From: Astatotilapia calliptera
Taxonomy: Eukaryota; Chordata; Actinopteri; Cichliformes; Cichlidae
Length of the DNA: 64,000 bases
Reading direction: 5' to 3'
Assembly (NCBI RefSeq): GCF_900246225.1
Contig: NC_039318.1
Coordinates: 22,406,204 to 22,470,203 of the forward strand
Positions 49,201 through 62,840 of the stretch are shown here, piece after piece. The position numbers and the translations under genes were made by a program. The notes beneath the pieces are model-generated. The model was not told where the DNA came from. It saw nothing but the letters and a program-made list of their open reading frames with translations, and made no database searches. How positions within the stretch are numbered: position 1 is the stretch's first letter; each line of letters begins with the position of its first letter.

Positions 49201-52200
49201 TAGTAGTTCAGATCAGCCCCACCACCACCAGCAGCAGTAGCAGCAGCGGCTCACACTCTTACAAACGCATTATTTTGTGCCCTGAAAGCTCATGAAGGAG
49301 AAGTTAAAGACGAGCTGGCGGTTGTGATATGGCTCTTTGCTGTTGTGCGTAATTTGGCACCGCGTAACTGAACAGCAAGTCTCTCCACTAGTGGTTTGAT
49401 TAAATAAATCATTAAAAACACTTTCCCACTTGGTCACCGCAGTGCTCCCAACTCGAAAACCTCACAAGGAAAAGCTAAATAAATGTGAACCGGAGTGAAA
49501 ATGTAAAAATGTGACATTTTTATTACAGTAAGGAGCAAACTTGAGCCAGAAAGCCACATGTGAAGCCCTGTTTCCTCTAAATGAGAGCCACTGTGCAGGG
49601 TTTGCTGCCTTTCTGCACACTGTCACTGCATAATCCTGGTGTATGTCTCTGGTTTTCTCTCCCTTCTTGCTGATTTTCACTTAATAGAAGTGGGTTCGCC
49701 TGTAAATAACATCTGATGCTCCTGTGAACTAGAGTGGAAAAATAAAAAAAGGAGGAAAAAAAAAAAGAAAAACACATGGGGTTTTATGATGAAGAAGACA
49801 TTTATTTCATACCCTTGGAGCAATCATCTGCACTGACAGACTCTTGATGCAGGGCCACCCACTGTCATCATGTTGAAGATGGGGCCCCGCAGTTCCCACT
49901 GTGTCACAGGAAGGGACGAAAGCAAGGGCTTAAAGAGGGTTGTTCTCAGCAGGGACGGGATATCAACACTGATCCAGTCACTAAACATGAGATCACTGCT
50001 GTGACCCAATCATAAAACAGGACACCAGCACGTATCCAGGCATGCTCCCTCCGTGTTTGTGTGTGTGCATCACAAGCATGGTTGGTTCCAAAGGGGACTT
50101 AAGACACGCAACAGTTAGAGTTGTTTGGGTAAAGTGGGTCAAAACACGATCATCATCAAATGTCCCAATCTGACACAGGCAGCAGCACTGACACACACTT
50201 CTGATACAGGAGCTCAACTCACAGATAAAGTGAGGGGCGTCTGAGCTGAGGGTCCTTGATGGCGTAAATGAAGCCGATTAAGGCAGTATTTTTGTCTGGT
50301 TTTGCTCTTAGTGCAGGATTACAGCTCAGTCGTCCAAACTTTTAAAACAGGTGCAGCCTAAAGTGTCACATGCAAAATGAGGAATGCTGCTTAATTAGAG
50401 CTTAATCTGCTGTTAATAAAGTTGTTTTCTTTAAGCAAAAAAACACCCCAAAATGTGTCCCAATGCCACACAAATCATTTCTTTTGTGTTTTTTTTTTTT
50501 GTTGTTGTTTTTTTTAACTTTTCATTGTTTGAATTTTTATTTAACAAACAGTAGATTGATTCATAATCTCAATAAACAGATACCTGCAGATTATCTGAGA
50601 GGGTCATGAGCTGGTGTTTATTCGGTTTAATGGGTGAAGACGAGCCAAAAGTGTCTGATATTTATTGTTCTCCGTATTTCGTTGTTGACTACATCTGTAG
50701 TTGTTCAGCAGACATGAGCTGTATTCCTTAAGATCTCAGTCTGGGTTGATGTGGTTTCTCCTTCACTAACGGGTGCACTTTACTACAGCAAACACTCTCT
50801 TTTACAAACATCTGCATATGTGTTTAGAGCGCAGCCAAACAAGCACATTGATCTGATTTAATGCTGCACAGGGAGTGCATAAGTGCCGTAAACCTGCACT
50901 CTTTCTAACAGCCAGAAGGTGGTGATGCTTCAGGAGTCGAACAGAAGTCTTTAAGAAACTATTAAACATTTTCCTGATGATCTTAATGTCTCAGTTTTTA
51001 GTTTTGGTAGTTGTTTGTAATTTAGGGTCCTAAATCCTTCCTTTTCTCACTACGTACACTTTGAAAACACCAAAACAGACCAACAAAAATGTTCAAGTTG
51101 ATGCTCCAGTGACTCCATAAACCAGTGCCAATGTCCATCTCTGATATACAGTCTATGATAGCTACTTTGTTACTTTGCTGAGAAGATGTATTTTCTTGTT
51201 GCCTAAAGCTCCAGAGGGATCCAAGTGGGACAGTTGATCTTTGTTTTACCCCTTATGCCTCTTTTCCACTAATAACTGCTCGGCTCTACTCGATTCAACT
51301 CTATTCCACTCATTTTTGGTCATTTTCCATTACAATTGAGTACCTTTTTAAAGTGTTTGGGGTCGTTATAGCAATCTAGCCAAAAGTCCTGTCTTGTCAT
51401 TTGTATGTAACTCAAAAACACAACAATGGAGGACATTAGGGCGATGCTATACCTGCTGCTAAACCAATAAGTGTCTGCACCTTAAATGGCCAGTTTAATT
51501 TTTGTGAAGGAGACGGTCTTATGACTTGTCACTGTGATGCCACAGACTGGCCAATCAGTGGCGTGCAGTCTGTAGATGTCAAATGTTCGACTCAGAACAC
51601 CTGAAACCCCTTCTGAGTAGGTATTAAATAAAGTACCTGCTACCAGGTTTTATCACTTAATGGAACCCCCTAAAAACCGAGTTGAGTAGCAGAAAAGGAG
51701 TTTTAATGTCATAAAAACAGGAGATCAGTTGCCATTAGCATTAAGATAATAAGACAGACATGTGTGACACATGTAGGCAAATTGATTCAGCGTGACACAA
51801 ACCCTTCAAACATCCAGAAGTGGACTTTAAAAGTGGACAATTTCATCCACAGACACACAAATCAGTACGTATGACAGAAATAAAATCACATACAAGGGAA
51901 TAAAAACAATGGTGGCGAATTAGACTATGCAGTTTCTGTGGAAGTTGCAGTGGGATTGATCGTATGATTCCGTTGGGATTTATTTTAAATGTATTCCACA
52001 ACTGTTCAGAAGCATACGCTGCACAATTGAGGCGGTAATTTATAAGTTTTAATGGATGCTGGAGAGTATGAGTTAAGTAGGCCTGCTCTGAATGTTGAGT
52101 ACAGTTTAGAGCCCCTTGTTACTCGTTAATGAGCATCATTTTCAAAATGAAAATCATGATGCATTTAGTAAGACTAAGATGTGAGACCCAAAACAAGATA

Positions 52201-53000
52201 GCTAGCAGGCAGGAGCTCAAGGATCATTGTCTGTAAGACTTCTGTACAGAGACTTGCTTTTGAAAACAGAGGAGTCACCACCTACTGGCTGTTAGAAGGA
52301 ATCTAGACTTGCTTTACTTTCCACACCATGAAACTTCTTTTATATACAGTTTTTGTCTGTTACCATAGAGAATATAAAAGATGGCTGTAGCTATTGTGAC
52401 ATCACCACCTTCACAAACCCCAAAGCACAACCATCTTTTATATACAGTCTTTGTTTAGTACAACTCCCATACAGTGTAAGGAGAGTGAATAGCAAACATT
52501 TACGGAGGACATCGGTATATTATTATATAATGTTTGAGTTTATCATATGATAGAAAATTGCACCATAAAGTAAAAACCATGTAAAATTCTGAAAAGTTAA
52601 GTCCTACTACAAAATTTTCTTTATTTTTCCTCTAAAAAGAAAGGTCTTTATTGGTACTGGCTTCTAAAATGTGAAATATGACTGTAAATTTAGATGTGAC
52701 AGCTTGGATTCTGGTGGACTTAGGATGGCAATTTTTCTTGGTTGATTAATGGCTAAAGATATTAAACTTAATTGCAGCTCTACTTTACACCATCCCAGTC
52801 CAGCTAAATGCACATTCAAGGACACTTGGTGAATTAAATAACACATTTGCACTGCCAAACTTTAGCTTGATGAACTATCTTTGATTGCCCTACCTAACTT
52901 TAGGTTAATGCACGACATGACTTTTCTTCCTTTCAGGACAGCAGCTTGGAGATATAAACCGAGCGCCATTTGCAGGAGATGCTGATTTAGTTTAGAATGT
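49201..53000. other. Region upstream of igf1, no gene seen
   Basis: Apparently unique sequence with a CAGCAG-like run near 49220-49245, T runs near 50490 and a short repeat copy at 50888-50960. No convincing exon found on either strand. Confidence 0.7.
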
Positions 53001-53005
53001 GATGG

Positions 53006-53040
<35 letters not shown>
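53001..53040. repeat. (GAT)n microsatellite
   Basis: About 40 bases of GAT/ATG triplets, nearly pure. Confidence 0.95.
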
Positions 53041-53041
<1 letters not shown>

Positions 53042-53635
53042 GGGTGATGCTTCTCTTCTTAGAAGGACAAAGCTGCTTTCAAGCTAGAGGACAGCCTTGT
53101 TAGCATCAGTTCATTCGCCGATGCCCGTAAGCCTCTCTGCTGATAGCTGATCTTAGATGTAAAATCTCATCTTTCACTGCCTGCTGACATAAAAAGCACA
53201 CACACAATCTAGCGTGTAAATGCTTCATCACAGACTTTCCTGTTATCACTGTGGCTGTGGTCTGGCAGTATTGATGACGGGCTTGTGCAGTACATCTGCT
53301 GATGCAGTAGTAGGAGGAAGAAGAGGAAGGGGGAGTGGGCAGGCTGACCTTCCCTTGCTCTCTGTTTCTAATGCCCAGGTCTCTGAGCTGCCTCGGTGCC
53401 AGGTTTCCCTCCCTCTCCTTCACTCCTTCTCTTTTCTCTTTGGTTGCAAGACTTTTGAATCCCCTCATCCAACACCTCCCCCCCACAGCCTTGTCTAAGG
53501 AGACGTCCGCCCCAGTGAACTCATTGACCAGGGAAAGGCTTGTTTTTACTCCCTTCTGGTGTAGGAAGGGAGACAGCGCTCGCTGCAAAGAGTGTCCATC
53601 TGTGCAAGTTTTTTTGATCAAACGTGCATCTTAGA

Positions 53636-53659
53636 CATATATATCTATCTATCTATCTA

Positions 53660-53744
<85 letters not shown>
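53636..53744. repeat. (TATC)n-(AT)n microsatellite
   Basis: A few TATC units pass into about 80 bases of AT. Confidence 0.97.
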
Positions 53745-53748
<4 letters not shown>

Positions 53749-54128
53749 CCACTTATTAATTCCCACTTATTTCCCCATCCTCAGTTTGTAAATAAAACCT
53801 GCACTTTTTGCTTAAAAAAAAAAGAAAAAGGAGAGACTCACACAGGAGAAAGCTCTTGGTTACAAATGGAGTTATAATCACCTCATTTGGAACAGCTTTA
53901 AGATGTTAACACAGGAAGGCTTGTAAAGATGGACACTTTTTGCAGTGTTAACAGCATCCCGTCGGGTACCTCCTGCCAAACAAATGTCCGAGTCAGAGGA
54001 TACGGAGCGCGGTACAGAATGCAAATGAATGCGAGTGGATGAAAGCGAGAGGAAGATTTAGAGTGGATGAAAAAGAAGATAAAAGCTTTTTGGTTTTGCA
54101 TAACCTGCATGCAAGGGAGGATGGAGGG

Positions 54129-54131
<3 letters not shown>

Positions 54132-54208
<77 letters not shown>
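54132..54208. repeat. (GT)n microsatellite
   Basis: About 77 uninterrupted bases of GT. The overlapping frames translate as HT or CV repeats and are not genes. Confidence 0.98.
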
Positions 54209-54210
<2 letters not shown>

Positions 54211-54219
54211 TGCAGGGCT

Positions 54220-55680
54220 GGTACCCAAGATGGGAGGGAAAGTGTGAGGCTGGGGATATGTCTGGGCACACACACAAGTTCACTTGAGGACACGCACACA
54301 TGCATGCACTTACACACACTTGATTAGGAGAGCAATCCTGCTCTATTTTGTTGATTAGTCTGAGGGTTTTTCCAGCTCAATGGTTTCTCTGTGTTATATT
54401 TCCTCTGCTACCATTGAGTAAAACAAAAAAGCTTTGCAAAAACAATGAAACAAGGGTATCTATTGCAAGTGATTGTAGGGGTAATTTCAGTTTTTTCCTT
54501 CTTCTTCTTCTTTCTCCAAGTCGGGTAGTTAAACAGGGTGTGGTGCTACATGAATTTGTGTGTGGCACTCGGAGCAGATATTGTTATCAAAGCCCTCCGC
54601 TGTGCCATACGCTGTTCATATGGAAGAAATAAAGGTGCGTCATGGAGAGAAACGCAAGAAATGGGGGTGCTTGTTTTGATACGCTATGTTTCCACGGTAA
54701 CACAGAGGGGTCACAGTATTCTGGCAAAAAGGCCGGGAAACTCTATGGTGCCTGTTGATGATCAAAACCTACTTTTTCACAAAGATCTCTGGGACGGTTT
54801 AACTGTTTGTTGTGGGATTTTAAGCAAACTAAACTAGGAACATGTTAATAAACAATATTTTTTGTTGTCATTTTCAGTAGAAATCACAGATAACCCTACC
54901 ATACACCAGTGGTTAGTAGCCAGACTGTGGGGTGGGCCCCCTTGGTGGGTCATTGAGCTGCTGGAGGAGAAAAACATGCGATGAATCAAAGCTGAAAGGT
55001 TAGGATTCGCGTAGTAAATATGCCAAATCGAGTGCTGATGCTGATATTGACCTTAATTTCACTAAAATTCAACTTGGATGTTTTTTTAATCATTAATGAT
55101 TGATAAAAATGTGGTGTGCGTGGCTTGAATTTGGCTTTGCAGGAGAGGCGTGCTAGAAAATGTTTGCAAACCTCTGCTGTAGTTACCTGAAAACAGGAGA
55201 TTATTACATGACAAATAAACAATAATAAAATTAATATTTGTGCTGCCACAACACGTACTGGTGTCATTCAACAGCTGTACAGAGTTCTTCCTGCAAAATA
55301 GATTGGATTACATAGAAGTCTATGTTAAAATGAGCAGAGTTTGCTTTCAGGCCTGGCTACATTGTTATTGACTTCGGCTTCAGAATCATAACTTCAAGTT
55401 TGAAGAAAACCAAGATGACAACAGCCAAAGCACTCCACAGTTTCAAAACAAGTCTGCAAATCGATGCAGTCTTTTATATTTAATCTATCTATAAAACCAA
55501 GAAATTGAACTCAAAACTATTTGAGCAATTTGAGGCCAAAAACTAATGAAGAATTTGTTGAGGTTATAAATCAAATAAGCAATAGAGTCATTTTTCCATG
55601 GACTTCTTTTGCAAAAAGATGAAGCTCTCTGGTGGCTTTTCAGATTGTCTTTTAGACACAGTCTATCCAGTAATGGGATC
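54220..55680. other. Unassigned intergenic sequence
   Basis: No gene recognised; ends at the LINE fragment that begins at about 55690. Confidence 0.65.
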
Positions 55681-55689
55681 ATTATTTAA

Positions 55690-56600
55690 TTTCAGTTCAT
55701 TTTATTTATCTGGAAGTTGGTTCCACAGAAGATGGGTCTGAAACCTGAGGGCTCTGCCTCCCATTCTACTTTTAAATACTCGAGGAACTACAAGCAAACC
55801 TGCAGTGAAGAGCTCCGGGTGATATGGTACTATGAGGTCATTAAGATAAGATTGGGCCTGATTTTTCAAGACCTTGTATAAGAGAAGCAGGATTTTAACT
55901 CCAATGCTGGATTTAACAGGGAGCCAGTGTCTTTAAGACATTCTGCAGTTTATCTGTGTCATCTAAGGGAAGCATGTATAATGTAAACAGAATTGGTCCT
56001 AGCACTGAACCCTGTGGAACTCCATAATTAACCTCAGCGTGTGAAGAAGACTCTTCATTTACATGAACAAAATGGAGTCTATTACATAGATATGATTCAA
56101 ACCACCGCAGTGCAGTACCTGTAAAATCTACAGCATGCTCTAATTGTTCTAATATGATATCATTGTCGACAGTATCGAACGCTGCACTGAAGTCTAGCAG
56201 GACAAGCACAGAGATGAGTCCACTGTCAGAGGCCACAAGAAGATCATTTGTAACCTTCACTAAAGATGTTTCTGTGCTGTGATGAGCTCTGAAACCTGAC
56301 TGAAACTCTTCAAATAAGCCATTCCTCTGATCTGTTAGCTTTGTGACAACTACTCATTCAAGAATTTTTGGGATAAACTGGGTCAAGTGATGGCTTTTTA
56401 AGTAGCAGTTTACTTAAAAAGACGGCCAGCTTGCAGGCCCTTGGAATATAGCGCATTAATATAGATTGATCACCTTTAAGACTGAAGCATTAATTAATGG
56501 TAGGACTTCTTTGAGCAGTCTTGTAGGAATGGGAACATCCACATTAATGGTTTGAAAGGAGTAATTAAAGCTAAAGTTAACCCAGAAAGATCAAAGTTCT
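55690..56600 (-). mobile_element. L2-like LINE, internally deleted
   Basis: Read on the - strand the element gives PIPTRLLKEVLPLIN near its upstream end (56545-56500), then, in the frame 56260-55913, LVLLDFSAAFDTVDNDIILE and GVPQGSVLGPILFTLYMLPL. It then jumps to the C-terminal region (LLLLYKVLKNQAQSYLNDLI, about 55900-55830, and MGGRALRFQTH). The active-site YADD part between them is missing, so the copy is inactive. Frameshifts occur upstream too. Confidence 0.85.
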
Positions 56601-58365
56601 AATTAAATATCAGTGGTATTAAAAGTAGCTGTAGTAGAAGAAATTCATTAAATCATTACTAGTTAATGTTAAAGGAAACAAGATCATTACTTGGTTGCTG
56701 TGCTTATTACTAAATGTTTAGAGTTGCTAGTAGATGTTATTATCTCTGCTAGTCTTTATGCAGAGCCAACTTAATCAGCTGTCGGTGATAGTTTCATACT
56801 TTGCATACAGACATGATATTCGTTAAGGAATTTTACAAATTTATTTTCAAATATCCCAACAGGGGACAGCATAAAGAAAAACTCCACTCAGATTTAAAAA
56901 TCACTGCAACATAGTGGCACATCCTGCAGCATCTTAGACTGTGAGTGTTTGCTTTAAAAAGTGTCTACCTCATATATTTATGGCACGGCATTCACCCCGA
57001 GACCTGTTCGAGCGTGCGAGCGTTTCCATCCATTACGAAATCCCGGACTGTTCCACTGAGTCAGAAACAAAAACACAAAACAAACAGCTGAACAATAGCA
57101 TGTACAGCAATTACAGTCTTAATATGTGGTTTCAGTAAACACAACAAATCCTGGAGACACAAGCTGAGAGCCAAAAATCTAAAACAATGCACAGATTCAG
57201 GACTTTGTGTCAGTGATTGAAGCTGGCTGTCTGTCCCATCCAGCTTTCCCTGCAATGTGCTATCTCATACTGCAATTAGAGCTGGACGAAGACTTGCAAG
57301 AGATACCTCAAAGCATGCATGGAAGTGTACTGTTTGTACTGTTTGCTTATCCCATGTAGAACAGTGACTGTGGGGGTAAAGGCCGCAGCTCCCTGGTTCT
57401 CTCCAGCTGGCTGGGCAGTGGGTGCGGTGCTTCTCTCTCTACCCACCACCTGGCACTGGGGTGGCTATGTCTAGGAAAGAGACCTGTGCCAGGCCTCAAT
57501 TATGGGGGGAATAATCCAGGACACACTGAAGCAATTACAGGCCCATATAAATCAATATACTTTGGGTTAAAAAGTGATCTGCTCCCAACACTCTGGAGAG
57601 CCTCTGACTCAGCTGGCCTTTGATTTTGCAGAGAGAGAGAGAGAGGAGGAGTTTCTCTTGAGTACAGGAATGATGCTGTTGAGGTTTCAACTGTCACTCA
57701 AGAAGTCAGGTGAAACACACCGTAAAGCAGAGAAGAACAATACAGCTTATTTGAAACCATGGTGCATGTAGTAACAGTTGTTGTGATTTTTATGTGACAT
57801 GAAATAAATGGAAAGAACGACATAAACAAACGCGCTTGCTGTATTCTCAATGAGGATAGTAGCAAGGTTGTCAGTGAGGGAGAAATACTGGGTTGTGTTA
57901 AGGCTGAGGAAACTTACAGAATCAAAATCCTCCAACAGAAGCTGTGGCAGCAGAGCACAAACACAAGGGAGTCCTGAGCCTCATTAGCACTACCATGCTG
58001 CCATCTACTGGCTGAAGAAGACCATTGACAGCATACTGGAAAACATATTTCTGATTTAGAGTAAGAATAAACTGAAAGCTAGACTACACCATTTCTGGAG
58101 AAATTACAGCGGGATTGTTGCTGTGCTCAAAAGCAAGATTTGGTAATGCCGACAGAGCTCAAAGGAAACTTTCTAGAATGCTGCTTTGGTCAAAGACAAG
58201 CTTCTCCATTCTAACTTTGCATGTTCTGCCACTAGAATGAATTAAATCCTTTTTTTCCCCTGTTTTGTAACAAACTGTGAAAATAATTTTTAAAAAAATA
58301 GTCAAACAAACGTGTATAAAACTGTACATAATGCAATCAAGCACTTCAGAATTTGAACAGAGACT
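56601..58365. other. Unassigned intergenic sequence
   Basis: Nothing recognisable as a gene; a GC-richer patch at 57360-57480 and a short AG repeat at 57631-57646. Confidence 0.6.
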
Positions 58366-58369
58366 AAGT

Positions 58370-58620
58370 TAGGTAGTGATGTTACTCCACACCATCATGA
58401 TGATCCAACTGCCACAGGCAGAATTTGGAGTCATCGCTGAACATAATGTTCCTCCATATGTTCAGGCTCCAGAGCACATTTTGCCAACACAAACGCAAAC
58501 AAGCCTGATGGTGAAAGGACAGTTATGGCAGGCCTCCTAGCAGCTCTATAGATTGGCTATGTGCACTCTGTTCCTGATTGTGTAGGTAGAGAGGCGCTGG
58601 CTCCATTCAAATAATCCTGC
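58370..58620 (-). mobile_element. Tc1/mariner transposase remnant
   Basis: On the - strand, 58450-58405 reads IMFSDDSKFCLWQLD, matching the VLFSDES.FCLW block that carries an aspartate of the DDE catalytic triad. Upstream the phrase WQNVLWSLNIWRN fits the preceding helix region. Stops and frame breaks follow, and no terminal repeats were found. Confidence 0.7.
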
Positions 58621-60500
58621 AACTGGGTTTTTCAGAACACCTGTTTGTTTGTTGGTTAACACACAACAAGCATCTTTATTTGTAATGTTAAAGCACAACT
58701 TGGGAAACCCATATAACACTACCGATAATTACAAACTCATTATCTTTCAACATTATCATTTTTAAATATTTCTCCTTCTCCTCTAAGATTTCTCCAAACA
58801 TTTTTAAAGGAAGGCTGCCATTAACTTTGTGACCGGGTTTCGTGCTAACTTTACTGAACAACTGTAGTCGTAAGAGAGAAAGACAAAATTAGTCTATATG
58901 AGAGTGAAATTTGGCTATCCTAATGGTGTGACTCTCAGCTTATTTTAAATTGCTGCAGCAACAAGGGTTGCTTGGTTTTGCTAACCTCAAGACCTTTTTT
59001 AAAAATAGTATAGATTAGCCTGCCAGTTATTTATCAACAGTTAGTATATACATTATTTATAGCGACAACCACTTGAAGTTTCACCCTGTTGCTTGAGAGG
59101 CTTTACAAAACAATTCAAATAAAAATTTAAGGTAATATGTGTACAAGAATGCTAAAGTTAAGAGTAGGATATGTTAGCATTGACTGTCCCATTAACGTTA
59201 GCTAGCTAGTTAGCAATACTTAAGTGTAAAATCTCCTTATATAATGATATTTTTTCTAAAAACTGCAAGTTTCACATTGTTTTACAAAGCTGACATATTT
59301 TCATTACATTAAACTACACTAGTAACAGCTACTGAAGGGCCCGACAGCATTCCAGGAGACGCAGCCTCCATCTTTGGCACGACTGCCCCTTTCCCACCAC
59401 TGTATATCATATTGCTTGGGAGAATTTGGTCATTTTTCAAAAATTTTATTTAACATTAAAATAGAGGTTTTGAACTCATAGGACCCCTTACCACATGACA
59501 TTAACTAGCTAGCCATGTTGGATGTCTAATAATCCTGAAATATAGTGGGAAAACCTACTAAACATGATAAATTATGGCAACTATGTGCAAACAAACAAAT
59601 GTATACTGTCTCAGAGGAAGTAAAATACTTTCTTGAAAGGCATCTTGCTGGTTATGTGGAGAAACTTGGCAAGGGAGGGCTGAAGATGGATGTTAACTTA
59701 CAGCCTCCGAGTATTTACTGATGCTGTGAAGTGTAACCCTGGCATTCTCCCTGTCATCATGCCACACAATGTATATCATTATGTTATCAACAACCACTCA
59801 AGGCCTCCAAAAGTTTGAATGCTTATCAGAGTCTTGTGTCAAGATGGACAACAAACCCCTGTCACTGGATTTTTATTATATTTTGATATTGACACGTCTC
59901 TATGCATTATCCCTCACATTGTCAATGTCAACGTAGGTCATTTGTGATATATGACAGCAATACCGAGGTGAAATGTTGAGCATATCCATAACTTTCAATC
60001 AGTAAGTGCTGCTGCTAGCTTCTGTTCACTGCTGTTATTTAAACTTTTTTTGAAGTGGATCTAATGGGAGCAGTCTCGGGGAGCAAATAAACTCTTGTGA
60101 TGTGAAAATGTATTCAAACTGTTGATCAGAGGGAAATTAGTTTAAATGTTTTAGAATGCTGTGGACTAACGTTACTGGCATAAGGTTAGCCTGTTACGTT
60201 ATGCTGTGGTTTAGCAATCTCCTGTTGGCTGTCCAGAGATGGGAGGGTTGCATGTCTGATCTGCTGAAAATAACTAAGTGCAATAATATCGAGATTAAAT
60301 AAGCATGTTCATGTAAGATTTCTTATCTTAGAACCCTAACTTCATTTCAGGAGGGAGGTTTCAGGAAAGGAGGGAGAGGATGAGATAGAGATGAGAAGGC
60401 GAGAGTTGTGTCAGAGGAGGCAGATGAAAAAGATGAGAAAGAAAAAAAACTAGAAAGAGATAATGAGAATATAAATTTAAACATTTTAAATGATCAAATA
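58621..60500. other. AT-rich intergenic sequence
   Basis: No gene recognised. Repeated GTTAGC/GCTAGC phrases near 59195-59215 and similar places suggest old DNA-transposon remnants without definable ends. Confidence 0.5.
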
Positions 60501-60504
60501 TTGC

Positions 60505-60680
60505 TTGAAAGAGATACGTGCATGGCGCTAATGCACTAACAAGCTAACCGCACTAACGCATTGACGCTGTGCAGCCCCACGCATGGGGCGATCTGTGCTA
60601 ACTCGCTAACGGAGATTTGCCGCGTTAAGGCGATTATGGCGTTAACGTTGTTTTAACGAGATTAATGCTGACAGCACTAG
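60505..60680 (-). mobile_element. hAT-like transposon end
   Basis: The - strand begins CTAGTGCTGTCAGCATTAAT and continues with CGTTAAAACAACGTTAACGC, a string I recognise as the end of a common fish hAT-type element. The other terminal repeat was not found, so this is a fragment. Confidence 0.6.
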
Positions 60681-60859
60681 TTTTTTCGTATTCTTCTATC
60701 TGAATCAACAGGGAAGCGATTAAAAAAAAGGTTAGCTTTGTGTCCTTGATGATTACTGCACCCAGCCGCGCAGCAGAATAAAGGGATTGAAGAGGAAAAA
60801 GGAGTAATGATATCTATGCAAACAATGTATTAGCCAGTGTATGTGATCGCTTCTGCTTA

Positions 60860-61330
60860 TCACGTCCAATAATAATATCAAATTCTATTAATTAAAATAT
60901 TATTTCATGTAATTTAAAAGCATTTATTTATTTCACTGTTTAAGTGTATAATGGTTTAATATGGCATGCCAAGAGTGACCAAATAAAAAAGACAAGCAAT
61001 TCAATAAATAATTTAGTAAACGTGTCATTTATTAATCACAATTGAAAATAAATATAATAATAAATAATTTAGTCAATATATTGTTAATCCATTAAAACTT
61101 AATTTCCTTTAAATTAAAGCCATATTTTATTATTTCAATTAAGTATATCATGTTTCCCGTATGGGCATCAATAATGCCAAAATGAAAATAGCTAAAAATA
61201 CATTATTAAATAATTAACTATGTTTGTCAATAGTTTATTAATTTTTAGTAAACGTGTATATAAATCAACTATGAACAACGAACAAGGTATCAAAAGAAAA
61301 TTATGCTTGAAGCTATATAGATACATCATC
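60860..61330. other. Extremely AT-rich stretch
   Basis: Very low GC content, with repeated AATAATAA and TTATTAAT phrases; no gene or clear repeat unit. Confidence 0.7.
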
Positions 61331-61499
61331 AGATGACACCAACACTAAAGTCAAATCAGTTTTCTCTGGATGACTCAAGAGAAAGAAAAAGCCTTTCTTT
61401 ACAAAATAATTAGTAATAAGTATTTTTTTCTGTTGTAGCTATAAGGTAGAGAACCATTTCTTCATATTGGGCTCATTAGCCATTTTCTACATTACAGGA

Positions 61500-61707
61500 A
61501 AATGGCTAATGTGTTAGTCCCCATAGGGAAATTACTTCTCTGCATTTAACCCATTCACCCATTGAATGGGTGGGCAGCCACCAATGCAGCGCCCGGGGAG
61601 CAGCGTGTAGGGACGGTACCTTGCTCAGGGGCACCTCAGGGTAACCGTTCAGTGACCGACCTTCCGATCATGGGGCAACCACTCTACCTACTGAGCTATC
61701 CCTGCCC
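61500..61707 (-). mobile_element. tRNA-derived SINE, third family
   Basis: On the - strand it starts GGGCAGGGATAGCTCAGTAG with GTAGAG, an excellent A box of a tRNA-like gene, then CGGAAGGTCGGTCACTGAAC (B-box region), and runs on through GGTGCCCCTGAGCAAGGTAC. Not a tRNA gene: no acceptor stem closes and the body continues. Confidence 0.75.
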
Positions 61708-62639
61708 TTGCCAATAACAAACATATTTATAAAAACTTTGTTTGATTCAGTGAGATAATATAATTAACTGGGTACAAACCTAATATAAAACGTTTAGGGT
61801 CAGAAAATATTTGTATTAAAATTATATCCTGAATGAAAACTATGATTTTTTTAATGTCTTTAATGAAGGTAGGCTATTATAGACAAGTATGACCCATCTG
61901 GGCCATTTATCATTATGCTGTCATATCATTTGGATCAACAGTTTTCTTCTATAGCCTAGGGAGGGGGGGTTACAAAAAACATCTTGATAAAAAATCTAGT
62001 CTATATGGGAAATAAAAGTTAGAACACCCATAGGGAATTGGGGACTTCTAGTCCTCATGCACCAGCCATAGAATAGGAGTCCCAGCTTACATCGTACTTC
62101 CTAATGCTATGTCTTGGATAGTCTCCGGGCACCTTTGCAGAGCTTGCAGCTTGTGCCCTGATGGCTGTGGTAGACTCCTGCCTCTATGGATCTGGCGATT
62201 AGGTTCTGTTCTTGTGCTGCCATGATCAGAGCCTCCGTGTTGTCCTTTACTGTACTTATAGGATTTCTTGATGTCAGCTACTTCCCCTATCTGTTAATAG
62301 TACATCCCATGCATGGATGAGGGTCGACTGTGTCTCTCAGTACCGGTACAGTGAGATTAAATAAACAAGGAAAAACTAAAGAATTCCTCGTATTTGCTCC
62401 TGAGAATCACATACTGTTTGGACATAGTTCCTTAAAACGCCTCTAGAGGGCAGCGATCATGCATCGTGTGATCCTGACATGCACAGGAGAAGAAGACGGA
62501 CATGTTAGCTTTGTAAGAAGCAGAAGAAGAAAATCACAAGTTTTGTAGATTTATCATACATGTGCTTCCGTCACCGAACGTAACAGAAGATGTGCCCTAG
62601 CAGGTCGTATGAGAAGACACAAAACAGCAACAGACTGAC

Positions 62640-62812
62640 GCTACTGAGTAATAACCAGCAAAACTTAATGTGTTGAGTACGCCTGCGCGTTTCTACCAGA
62701 TCGTCGAGCCGCCCTTCCTCCCCGGCAACTTGCACCGCAGGGTCCGGCGGACTGCAACTCACAACAACCCCGAGTTGATTTGCTTATTCGCTTGAGCGCT
62801 TTTTGAGACAAC
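62640..62812 (+). promoter_or_regulatory. CpG-rich promoter and 5' UTR of an unidentified gene
   Basis: CpG dinucleotides are dense from about 62560 to 62800 against a CpG-poor background, including GCCTGCGCGT, resembling an NRF1 site. No TATA box is seen. Start of transcription is not determined. Confidence 0.55.
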
Positions 62813-62840
62813 ATGGAGAGCCCACGACATGTTAATAACG
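62813..62840 (+). CDS. First coding exon of an unidentified gene
   Basis: ATG in the context ACAACATGG opens nine full codons, MESPRHVNN, plus one base of the next codon, and a strong donor GTAAGC follows. The combination of CpG-rich leader, good start context and donor suggests a real housekeeping-type gene running out of the window. Too little protein is present to name it. Confidence 0.5.

Noticed and set aside
53106..53621. 171-codon open frame on the - strand, among the longest in the window
   Set aside because: No recognisable domain or signal peptide, low-complexity Ser/Pro and basic runs, no splice partners, and no family match that I know. It lies next to microsatellites; probably chance.
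53898..54327. Several frames of His-Thr or Cys-Val repeats
   Set aside because: Translations of the GT microsatellite.
61680..61710. Possible tRNA gene on the - strand
   Set aside because: A good A box and B-box region are present, but there is no closed acceptor stem and the sequence continues as a SINE body.
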